Below, one piece after another: positions 45,057 to 55,136 of a DNA stretch of 64,000 bases. The notes below the pieces were generated by a model, which worked only from the letters and a program-made list of their open reading frames with translations, made no database searches and was not told the origin of the DNA. Origin of the DNA: Ceratodon purpureus (taxonomy: Eukaryota > Streptophyta > Bryopsida > Pseudoditrichales > Ditrichaceae); the NCBI GenBank assembly GCA_014871385.1, contig CM026426.1, positions 71,125,377 to 71,189,376 on the forward strand, given 5' to 3'. The stretch's first letter is position 1. The number at the start of each line of letters is the position of its first letter. The translations under genes were made by a program, and so were the position numbers.

Positions 45057-46937
45057 ATGGTTAGGAACGGGAAAGAGCCGGTCGAGGAGGGACAATTGTT
45101 GAAGGTACAACGGGTCATGCCGTTGATGCCGGTAGATGACGAAGAGTGGGAGCTCCTCCGGACTTCCTTAGAGATCATGGACTGTGAGTTACTACTGGAC
45201 AAGGCGTGGGGGTGGAAGCAGGCCCTTTCGGCACAGGAGATCATCGTCAAGAACCCCGACAATTGAGGAACCATCCGTGGAGAGCCGGAACAGTGGACGG
45301 CACAAGACTGGAGGGATACGTATGGCTTCAACAAGGATGGGGAAGTTACGGCTCCGGAGTCCCGGGAGTTTGTCTACAACTACATCAAGACGTCCGGCGA
45401 CAATGAGGGGTGGGCCCTGAAGGACATCAAGGATCCGAGAGCCAAGAGGGTGATAGGGTTTATGAACCCAATTTTCCATCCGGAAAGGCCCAAATGGATC
45501 ACCATCAAATGGGCGTCCATCTTTGTTGGGGCCATGGACGGTGAGATTTCCGTGGACTGGGGTCTCATGATTAAGACAAGAGTCGACCGGCAGGTAGCCA
45601 ACCTACGGAAGACCAAGAAGCAGGCCACCTGCCTTCCGTCCTTCCTTATTCATCTTTACCGTCACAAGGCGCTGTTGACCCCTAAGGAGGTCTTGGAGTA
45701 TGACGAACTAAAAAGCCTCCAACGGTATGCGGAACAGGAGGAGATGTCCGAGCACAAGAATGATGACGATTGTATGGAGGTCTCACCCACTCCGGTTAAG
45801 AGACCCCGTCCCAGCCCGGAGAAGGGACAGCCGTCCGGTTCGCCTCGGACTCCCACACCGGCTAGGCGTAACCTGAACACGGAAGTCCTCAAACCCACTG
45901 GGCTACCGGTCCACACCGGGGACCCGTGCCAAGACTTATTCAACCTGTCGGAACAGATGGCGGCCTATGTCCAGTACCTACAGGCGACCCGGCAGCTCGA
46001 GAGCCAGTTGGTGAAGGAGGTAGTTCAACTTACAGGCACTGACAGGTTCGAAGAATGCATTGTCATCCTTCACAAACACCGGGACCTGGCCAGTGTGCAG
46101 GCCCAGCATGTCGACCAAATGGATCAGTACCAGGAGAGGATCAACAAACTCCAACAACAGGTGCATGATGTCCATAAGGACTTCAATGACGTCCGTGACC
46201 GGGCAGCCCATGCCATCCAGTCTGTTGTGGAGGTCAAGGCTACCTTAGCCCTTCCGGTGGATGTGGCAAATCAGTGCGCCATGTACCAAGCATTCTTGAC
46301 CCGTCAACCGGATCCGGCTCGGAAATTGATCCTGAAATTCATGCACGACCGGACGCAAGTGATGAAGGACACTTGGTTGCAGATGAGACACCTAGTGGAA
46401 ATCCTCTGCGACGGAAAGGATGGTCCGTCAAGACCACCAGAGCCACCAGCGGATCGAGAGGAGCCCAGACCATCGGCACCAACCATGGGGCCGGCATAGG
46501 TACCACCCTTTGCTTCTCAAGTACAGTCAACCATCCGGCCTATTCAACCGGGGCTTGGACAACCATTGGCGGATCCTCTTCCGGACACCTTGGACAGTCT
46601 GCACAACCTGCCCAATCCGGAAGGAGTTGAGGTAGTTGACCCCGAGAACATCCATTTGGAGAGGGACCAAGGACCACTGCCGGGAGTTGGATTTGTTCCG
46701 GTACAGCGATCTCCATCTCCAGAACGTATGCGGGTGGATCTCGGTGTAACTGCGGTGGCTGCACGATCTCCCTCACCAGCGTCACAAGCAGGACGAGTCC
46801 GGAAGGCGACTGACCATCCAGTACCAGATACCCCGGGAGCCGGCACCTCACTAAAGAAGCTGAAGAAGGGGGTACAGAAGAAGGAACGGCCGGATGGAAC
46901 CCGGCACAGCCCAAGGTTCGATAAGAACAAGGAGTAG
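45057..46937 (+). pseudogene. Coiled-coil mobile-element protein (gag-like?), interrupted by two nonsense codons
   Basis: A single frame runs 626 codons from ATG 45057 to 46937 with only TGA (45264) and TAG (46497) inside and no frameshift. Residues about 95-220 look like a folded domain (KRVIGFMNPIFHPERPKW, then FVGAMDGEISVDWGLMI). Residues about 300-430 are helical and coiled-coil-like (QYQERINKLQQQVHDVHKDF). The C-terminal part is Pro/Ser-rich and ends in a basic stretch. Layout and composition recall structural proteins of plant mobile elements, but there is no zinc knuckle, protease, reverse transcriptase or integrase, and I cannot assign a family. The surrounding DNA is CCGG-rich. Confidence 0.55.
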
Positions 46938-49530
46938 GGGTTAGGATAAGGACCGGATAAACTGGCAGCGACTAACGATGGGGCTCGATTGCACCCGGCT
47001 GTCAATTTGGATAGATAGCAGCAGTAACTAGGAATAGAAGGCGGCCACCGGTCCGGGATACCCGGGATCCAAGATCCGGAAATTTTGGATCTCGGTTGGC
47101 CACTTGTTTGCTATAGGCCCGTTAGGATTAGTACTTAAGCTTGACGTTTTTCCAAGGCCACGGCCTTGTTTTTGTACGCCGTTTTGTTATTGCAATTAAG
47201 AATATATGTTTGGATTTGTTGTATCAACCGGCTGACTGACGGGTCTCTTGCCGTAACGGTTTGTGGGTACCATTGTCTCCAGTAGTGTTCCGGAGGAGAG
47301 TTGAACAGTGTGGTGATTGGGAGAGCGCCCGGAGAGATTGGGAAGGTGTCAAGCTCCGAGTGTTGATGGTTTCCTAAACCGGAAGGAGCCTGGAGGGAAG
47401 GAGAGATTTATTGCAGCAGGGCTGGTAGTCTTAAGGACACGGAGAGCCGTGTGTACACCGGAAACCGAGAGCGGACCGGTCGCTTCCTGTAGATGGGATA
47501 AAAGCCGGATTACCTACTGCGGACCAATCCGGAAGGGAGATGATGTAGTTAGGATACTATACAACCGTGCGGTGATGTCGTTGTAGTATGATTTCCGTAT
47601 CCGTAACCGGCAGTGAGTAGCTATCTCGACCGGTCTCTAGCTATACGGAAGGATTATTACTCCACTCTCTGGGTGGTAGATAGGAACAGTGGGGTGTCCA
47701 GCCACTTTAAGTCTCAGGACGGTGGAGAATCCAGCCACTTGAAAGAATAGACGGATCAGTGGGAACCGGCCACTAGTCTAAAAAGCCGGAACAAAGCAAA
47801 AACTACCGGTTCAGGACAACCGGTCGTGGGACGGAAGACGGTTGGATTCGGGTGGTGATTTCCGTTATGGTCTAAAAGGAGGAAAACTATAGGTCTTCGT
47901 GGGAACAAACAAGGAGTGGTTTACTTTGGAGGGTATTTAGTGTCAATTAAGTGCCTTCCGGAGGAATACGGGTACCACGTCGTGCTACAGGAGACAGCTA
48001 GAAAACCTGAAAAACACACAATGCACTTGTTAGCTTTGGTTGATAATGCTGGCACAACCCACATACAGGAAAAACTCATCAGACGCATCAACTACAAGTC
48101 TACACAGCTTCACCTTTGAATCAAAAGCAAACAACTATGACAGCGGGAATGCGAATCAATTACCAAAAACCTGAAAACACCAACGACGGCTAGCACAACC
48201 AGGATCGAAGAGGGCGACGACACACAATGAACTTGGACAAGGCAAGGGGACGGAGGTCGATGCCAGGCAGAGACTCAGGGGAACAGTTCGGGCTGTCAAG
48301 TAATTTGGATTAGAACGCGTTTAGAACGCGTTTAGAACAAGGGTGAGATTTAAAAGTAGCTATTGATGATCAGTGGAACGTGGAATTGACATAGGATTAG
48401 CAAATGGCTTGATTTAGTTTGAGTGGAACCGGGGCTGGAGTGGGTACTTAATGAGTACAACTCTGTGGCGGCTACAAGATGTTAAGTATCCTTGAATTCA
48501 ACTTTTGGTGATGATAATAGTAATCTTCATGATGCCTATTGATAGATGATAAAATTCGTTGGTTTGGTGGCTACCAGCTTGGAAAATGGAGGACTCCTGG
48601 GTAATTGCTTAATGCTAATTCTCTCTTTATATTTCCAGACATGAGGCATGTTGGTACTGTAGATAGTGTAGATAATCACAAGAAGATCAATCCACATTTC
48701 TAATATTTTAGATCAAATGTTATCCAAAATTTCAATATGTCAGGGATCATGGGAACTGAATTTTTTTGGATGCATGGTACTGAGTAACAGTCGACAGTCT
48801 TGAACACATGCACAGTGATGAAATAATAGTGTAGCAGTTGCATGATGATAAGAAATTAAAAGCTTGTTGTGCAAAATAACTTGCCGATTAAATCGGGAAC
48901 TTGAGAAACAAAGAAGGAAAGATATATATTTAATTGAACCATGCTAAATGGTCACTAGTACTTATTTTGCCATGACTGGATTCTTATGTTATTGATAAAG
49001 CTCGCAAGGGTCATGACACCAAACATTCATGAAATACTTACAATTTCCTACAATGCTATATTTATGCACCAAATTCAAGTTTGCAACCTAGGGTTTAACT
49101 ACGCAAGCGGGGTAGAGAGTTAACTACAGAGCATGTGAAGCCAATCCCGCACCAAAAAATTTGAAATCTGAGAATTTCAAACTAGCACTAGTTATTGTTA
49201 TTCCATTAATATTTGAAACAGAATAAATGTGGCAAACAGTAGCAGGTAAAAATCTTGTGAAAAATTCTTTTCTAAACAAATTAAATACAAGTTTAAAGGG
49301 GTATTTAAGTAATTATGGACAAAAAGCTCAATTATGGACTACTTTGCATCATCAGTAGACGTCCAGTTCATGCGTTATCCCTCAAATTTAAAGACAAAGA
49401 TGTCAAATATTTATGAAAAAATGCATTCCCCTTAGAAGGGATAAAATCATTTGAGTGATTTTTAATATAATGCTGAAAAGAGGACTTCCAAGTCTCACTG
49501 TCATGGCCGAATCCCTCGGCGAGTGGCTGA
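46938..49530. other. No supported gene
   Basis: 46940-47900 continues the CCGG-rich composition and may be the 3' part of the same element; short frames at 47317-47586 and 47916-48119 are not convincing. 48120-49530 is AT-rich. A direct duplication of AGAACGCGTTT lies near 48312-48336. Confidence 0.4.
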
Positions 49531-49532
49531 CT

Positions 49533-49560
49533 AAAAACCCTAAACCCTAGAAACCCTATC
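49533..49560 (-). repeat. Telomere-like CCCTAAA repeats
   Basis: AAACCCTAAACCCTAG followed by AAACCCTA: about three units of the plant-type telomere repeat, minus orientation. Confidence 0.7.
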
Positions 49561-49837
49561 CTTAGAAATCTATCTTTTCTAATAAAAAGAAATACATGCT
49601 CTGCAAAGTGTGGATCAGTGAATCAATGAGGACTCCGGAGACGTCGTTCAAAATTAACAATATTCACGGTCACTACGTTCGAAGTCCTTTCTAGTCGGCT
49701 GACCGCCGACTAGAAAAGTCAACCTCTTCCTTACTGAATCGACCTGTGGAATTTGAAATACATATAAAACTGATGAGAAATCGTCACATAATGCGGAATT
49801 AAAAATACATCAGGAAGAAAAGTAACTACCCATATGG

Positions 49838-49853
49838 TTTAGGGTTTAGGGTG
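49838..49853 (+). repeat. Telomere-like TTTAGGG repeats
   Basis: Two units of TTTAGGG in the opposite orientation to 49533-49560, about 300 bp away. Confidence 0.7.
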
Positions 49854-50227
49854 TTCGCCTAAAAGAGCGTTCAAAGGAGACTTTTGGGATAAGTTGTCAT
49901 ATGATAAATTGTACTTTTAAAGAGTAGACCATACCAGGAGAAGTACACAATATTGGTTAATTACGCTTAGATAAATATCTGCAAAAGATGATAAGTTATT
50001 TCTACTTTGATTAGTCCGAGTTAAGGTAGTCCTAGTCGGCTACCTGCCGACTAGGAGAGTATGCGCTACTAGGCTAGGTCCACGTTGGCAACTAGTCGTC
50101 CAGAAGACCCTAGAGAAGTGGTTTACTAGAACTTTTACCTGTTTAGTAGACGAACTCCAGCCGGATACAATAGAAGAAGGTCGCATACTGTAGAGGTTAG
50201 TCGCATATTGTCCAATGTTTTGTCGTT

Positions 50228-50560
50228 ATGGGGAGGCGGGGTAGCAATGTCTGGTTTATACAGGAGACACCGGCTGACGTCGAGGAGCTCCGGCCATGGT
50301 TTAGGGCGGTGGTCGCCCGTTCTCGTAACACAGTTATTCGTGCTTTCAAATACATCACACGCGTTCTCCAGCCAGGTGCGGAGTGGGATTGGAGTTTTGC
50401 TCACACAATAGAGTTGCTGGAGATCTCTAAGGCTTCCGGCATCGCCTTCCCACTAACGTTCGAGGAGTCCGAGGAGTCTGAGGAGTCCGAGAGTGTTGGC
50501 AGCGTTCACTTCAGCCACACAGAGGAAGTGTCAACGCAAACCATGTCAACTGCAGGGTAG
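50228..50560 (+). CDS. Small protein, 110 aa, with acidic Glu/Ser repeat and TQT motif
   Basis: An intact frame from ATG 50228. Residues about 8-80 look folded (FIQETPADVEELRPWFRAVV, then AEWDWSFAHTIELLEI). An acidic EESEESEESES run follows, then VSTQTMS at the end, similar to LC8-binding motifs. It is divergent from, and about 0.8 kb beyond the 3' end of, the minus-strand GHTHEDID gene, among the same palindromes. No family recognised. Confidence 0.5.
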   Translation: MGRRGSNVWFIQETPADVEELRPWFRAVVARSRNTVIRAFKYITRVLQPGAEWDWSFAHTIELLEISKASGIAFPLTFEESEESEESESVGSVHFSHTEEVSTQTMSTAG

Positions 50561-51398
50561 CTTTGCCTTGTTGACGAAGCATACGACATCTCGAAGGGTG
50601 CTGGAAGTCGGTGCTCAGGCCAAGATTAGTGGTGCGGAGGGAAGGCAAGCCCGCAGTCCACGTATTTGTCGTTTGGATCCGTGCATCCATCCGTCGATAC
50701 TGGGTGTAGTGCTGTCCGAGCGAAGTCTACTGCGAAGGACTGATCGCTGCATGGCCGTTGGCAACCATATGCGGCTTTTCTCCGTGTACAAAGGCTTTAG
50801 GGTGAATTAGTGAGTGTTGACATTGTCCAGCTCGTTTTCAATAGAGTTGCTTCACACACTAAGATAGTTGTAGAATTCAAGGTTACTAGTTGTTATTGAG
50901 GCTTTAGGAGTAGTGGCATCTCTAATGTGTACACAATACAAAGTAACATGTAAAGGGCGGAACACTACCGTTGTACTCCGATAAGAATATAATGAAATGG
51001 ATAGATATTTTTTCCCAGTTTCTCAAAGCGCGTAGTGGTTCTACCAATGTTGTGGAAAGCGTCGGCCTATAGCCGACTAGTGTAACAATGTCCACCCTAA
51101 AAATCACAGGCCATACAATATAGACCAGCCTCACGAAGTCACCGACCATGATGCTTATCTAGTATGGTTAGAAGCATCGGCGGACAGCCGACAATCACCG
51201 AAGAAAGAAAAGGAAGCCATCAGAACAACAAATAGAAGACCAAGCGTAATACATGACTAACATTGGCTCTATGGTAAAATACAATTCTTATTCGAAGGAA
51301 TCACAGTGTTTACAATATTCAACTATAACGTCGATAGAGGAAACCATCACAACCTACGTCCTCTACAGCTAAGATCACAATCGTCGGCGGGCCGCCGA

Positions 51399-54300
51399 CT
51401 ACTCTTCATCCTCGTCATTCCAGTTCATCGAGATTCCATGCGATTCAAAGTTTGCCATGGCAGCAATCGCAACTTCTTCGGTTATTAGATGGGACTTTGG
51501 GGAGCCCTCATGCGTAGTTTTCTTGGTCCTATGAGTGTATACGACGGATTTACACTCCACCCACTCCGCAAGAGTCAACTCCCTCTCCCACCATCTTGTC
51601 CAGCACTCTCTCGGAACTTTCTTCTTACCTTCCTTCTTGCCCTTCATCGGAGTCCACCATTCAACCTTGAACTTACCATAATTAGGACCAGGCTCTGTTA
51701 TAACAGGCTCTATCGCCCTACCCATCCAAATGGGTAGGTGGTCTTCCTTACTCGGACGACAGAACACCCAATCGCCACGTAACACGTCACAATATGGGTT
51801 AAACATAGACTTCGGCCTAGATTTTTTTGGACCGCAGAAAGGATAAGGCTCCACCTCATCCTCGTCACCGGGACAAATATTCGGATCCGGTATATATTCG
51901 TCCTCTGCATGGAATGTGGTGACGTGGTCCCGCTACCAGTCTGAGATAGGCCAAAATCCTTCCTGTAAGGTGGCGGAATTGGGGGGTAGTGGCTCATTGA
52001 CCTCCTTTAAAATTTGCTCCCAATACTGTACATATGGTAACATGTCTTGTGCGTATTTCTTATCCCGAGCCATGCCAGTTCTCCAGTACTCAATGTACTT
52101 AGATAATCCACTATTAATGAAATTTCTCTTCTCTGAAGACTCCGCTGCTCGTGCCACCTGTTTATCCGCATTCTTCTTGCCCTCATCGACTTCAACACTA
52201 CCCCATTAGTGCTTATGAGGAACCGGTTTGGGATCTACGACGGGCAAACGTGGTTTACCCTCTTTGTCTGTCCTCCACATTTTCACGGGTTTGCCAAGTG
52301 GAAGCCATGACAGATCAGTTGCACGCTTCATGTACCTCATCAAAGGCCACCCCGCATCCTCCCCATCCTCCACTACATAAAACTTAAAAAGATGCATTTC
52401 ACTCTGACCTTCTATCGCATTACCTCCGTCGTGATGACAATCAGCAACATAACTTTTGAAGTCTGCCACTTCCTGAACAACCTCTGGAATAAAGGCAACT
52501 GTCTTCTGAGAATTTATGAATGCCTTCATAAGGTCGGCAAGGCAGTATGTGTTCTTTTGCTTAATGAGTTTCGACAGGTGATTGAAGTGGGCGTCGATGT
52601 CTTCATGTGTGTGTCCCACCAACTGTAACTTCCTTGAATATTCGCCTCGCCGTCAGCAACGAGCAGAATGCTAGATGAAACCGGTTCTTGTTGTCCTTCG
52701 CTGAATTGTCAACCTAGATTGTGTGAATCTGGGGACGATGTACTCTAGAATTTCCGTGACTCCCATTGACACGGCCACTTCTCGCCGAAGCCTTGTAGTT
52801 GTAGAACGCGGATTTTGATACTCCGTGAATAATATACCATGCTACTTCACATACGTCAACGTTCGCAAGAGTAACATAGAGCTTCCGCTTGCCGGGTACA
52901 GTATGTAAGTGCCCTTGCACAGCGAAGGACATCTCTCGCCTCGCCTCGAAGGTTGTTGCGTAAAATCTTGGACAAATACGCACACTATCTTCCCATCTAA
53001 AAGTCTAACAACATCGGTCCTTGCAACACCGCTTTGAGCTCACTAAGCGGCATTCAGCAGGGACAACCATTCGACGAAGCTTATTAGAGGAGACGTCATC
53101 TTTTTTGCTAACTTTCCTCCTCACCAATCGATAGGCATTCTTCGAGACACCATCCAGACCATCGTCCGCGTCGACGTCTGCTAAATTCTCGGAGCAGTAA
53201 GTAATTATATCAGAGAGAAGGTGACCCCCTTCTAACCGAGTGTGAGTCAGACGCCATCTGAGAGTTGTCATCTGCAGATGATCATCTTCAGAGACGAAGA
53301 GAACCCCAACCTCTGTATCCCCTAGGACTTCATCATCACATGCCTCGTCCAGTAAGCATACTTGAATCATTGCTCTACCACGTACTGATAGGTCATCATT
53401 AAGAAGTTCAACATACCAATTTCTTCAGAGGTGGCGGTCGGGATATGAAGCATCTGGAGTGGAAGGAGTACCCGAGGTCCCGGATTCCGGACCCCAACTA
53501 TGATCATCCGTGTCTACGTTGGATTCCCCCTGTTTAGACACATCGTCGTCACTGCTGATATTTATTGGAGACCTAGTCCCCAGATCCTGCTCAGAGAGAG
53601 CGGAGTTGCTTTCATCAATTTCTTCATTGTCGTTCTCCAAGTGAGGTTCCGTCGGCGGGCAGCCGACGGGACACGTGCCAGCGAACGCGCCGTTCACAAG
53701 TGGACATACCTTGTATCCACTCCAAAGTACCAATCGCCCCACAGCACACTTAATCGTTAACACATCCGGTAACTCGCAGAAAGCAGGTGTTTCCGAGAAT
53801 TCGGGATTGACGGACGACACTCTCACTATTAGAAAGAAGCTGTGGAGAATCAAAAACCCCTCCCACGTTCCATTAGGAGAGCACTCCAAAATGACTCCAG
53901 CGGCAACACAACGCTTTGAGCCTCCGGATTCCTCAAGGAGCGCAACTTCCATCTGCTCTGCGAGGTCCAGGAATTCTTGAACGGGCTTGACATCTTCTAC
54001 AACATCCATCGACGGGCACCCGACGGGGTTGATGTCATCTTCTTCCACCTCTCCGAAAGGCCTGAGGTCTGCCGCCTCCCACAATATCATGCGTCCTAAG
54101 CAGTCGCTCAAGGACTTCACACCCTCATCCGGAACTAGTATATTCATTTCCATGCTGTCTTAAACCTCAATCACTTTTACCATCACCACTATAGGATCAA
54201 ATTCTACAGCACGTTGGATCACTGCCTTGCCTGCATAATAGAGCCCAGAATGAGTAAGGGCCACAACAACGCCCTTTTTAATCTTCCACCGCCCTGATCG

Positions 54301-54468
54301 GCCATTCCTTAGAAACGTCTGGATTGGCTCTACTTCCATTGGATAGAAGTAGAAGACCTCGTCGGCGGACCGCCGATAGGGTCGATGGGAAGTGTCCCCG
54401 CCAACGGAGAGAACTGTATCCGCCGACAACGAAGACGCCTCGGCGGGCATTCGACGCAGATCGGACAA
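51399..54468 (-). pseudogene. GHTHEDID-motif mobile-element protein (DUF7869-like), minus-strand copy, decayed
   Basis: From ATG 54468 one frame reads to about 52640 through TAA 54162-54160, TGA 53427-53425, TAG 53007-53005 and TAG 52716-52714. It shifts once just before VGHTHEDIDAHFNHL and continues to the true stop at 51401-51399 through TAA 52208-52206 and TAG 51935-51933. Landmarks shared with the plus-strand copy at 58474-62056 are a Cys cluster (KRCCKDRCC), VDNSAKDNKN, GHTHEDID, SKYIEYW and GDWVFCRP. The central part present in the other copy (IHDKMDH) is missing between about 52770 and 52720, so this copy has an internal deletion. A SUMO-interacting-like INISSDDD lies near 53560. I recall this family as DUF7869; that label needs a search. 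Confidence 0.72.
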
Positions 54469-54544
54469 CTCGGAGTGTGCATAGAATTAGTATCCGCCGA
54501 CGAAGACGGATAGGTCCGCCGACAGAGATTGCAGGGGACCTTTC

Positions 54545-55136
54545 GTGAAAAGCAATATGGTGTTCTCTAACTTGTCCAATCAGAGACTCCTCTCAACTGT
54601 CCAATCAGAAACGTTAGACGAAGACAACAGAAACGGCAGCAGAAGGTACCTGTCGCACTGGACCTCGTCGCACTGGACCCCTGTGCTTGGGCTGGAGCCC
54701 TCCGTATCAACTCTTGACTTCTGTGCCAGGACAGTTGACTGTAGCGCATCCCAGCCCTCCGTATCGATTGCAGCGTCAAAGAGTAATTACTAGGTCCCAG
54801 GTGCGACAACCTTGTGGGAGTGTGCTACTGTTACCACGTCGACGGGCCTCAGAGAATCCGCGGAGCGCTTGGCAACAAGGTTCGGCGCCATCTGAGAATC
54901 CAATGCAAGGTGAAACAGCTGGTTTTAATTTGGTGTCCCCCGTCTCCAACGATTCTCCAAGTCGTGACAACCGCGGTCCTATAAAGGAATCTATCCCTGA
55001 CGGTGACCCACAAACTACATCTCATATTGGAAATGCACAGGAGCCCCGTTTCAATATGGTGCCCCCCGTCTCTATAGGTTCTCCAACTCGTGGCCCCTCA
55101 GGTTCTTTTCCCCGAATATGTAATTGTACATATTGA
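54545..55136 (+). other. Possible exon(s), weak
   Basis: The frame ending at 55136 contains two related segments (AGFNLVSPVSNDSPSR and PRFNMVPPVSIGSPTR), an internal repeat suggestive of coding. No start or splice sites could be established. Confidence 0.25.

Larger units (their letters stand above)
49691..54377. repeat. Dispersed GTCGGC-N5-GCCGAC palindromes (about eight copies)
   Basis: Copies at 49691-49713 (arms extended to CTAGTCGGC), 50031-50055 (ten-base perfect arms), 51061-51077, 51176-51192, 51383-51399, 53651-53667, 54008-54024 (degenerate) and 54361-54377, with further half sites at 54419-54525. Arm length and 5-bp spacing are constant while the centre varies. Three copies lie inside the coding frame and one abuts the stop codon. 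Confidence 0.9.

Noticed and set aside
44578..47850. Long terminal repeats around the 45-kb gene
   Set aside because: A TATA box and TGTAAC start suggested an LTR, but I found no matching 3' copy, primer-binding site, reverse transcriptase or integrase.
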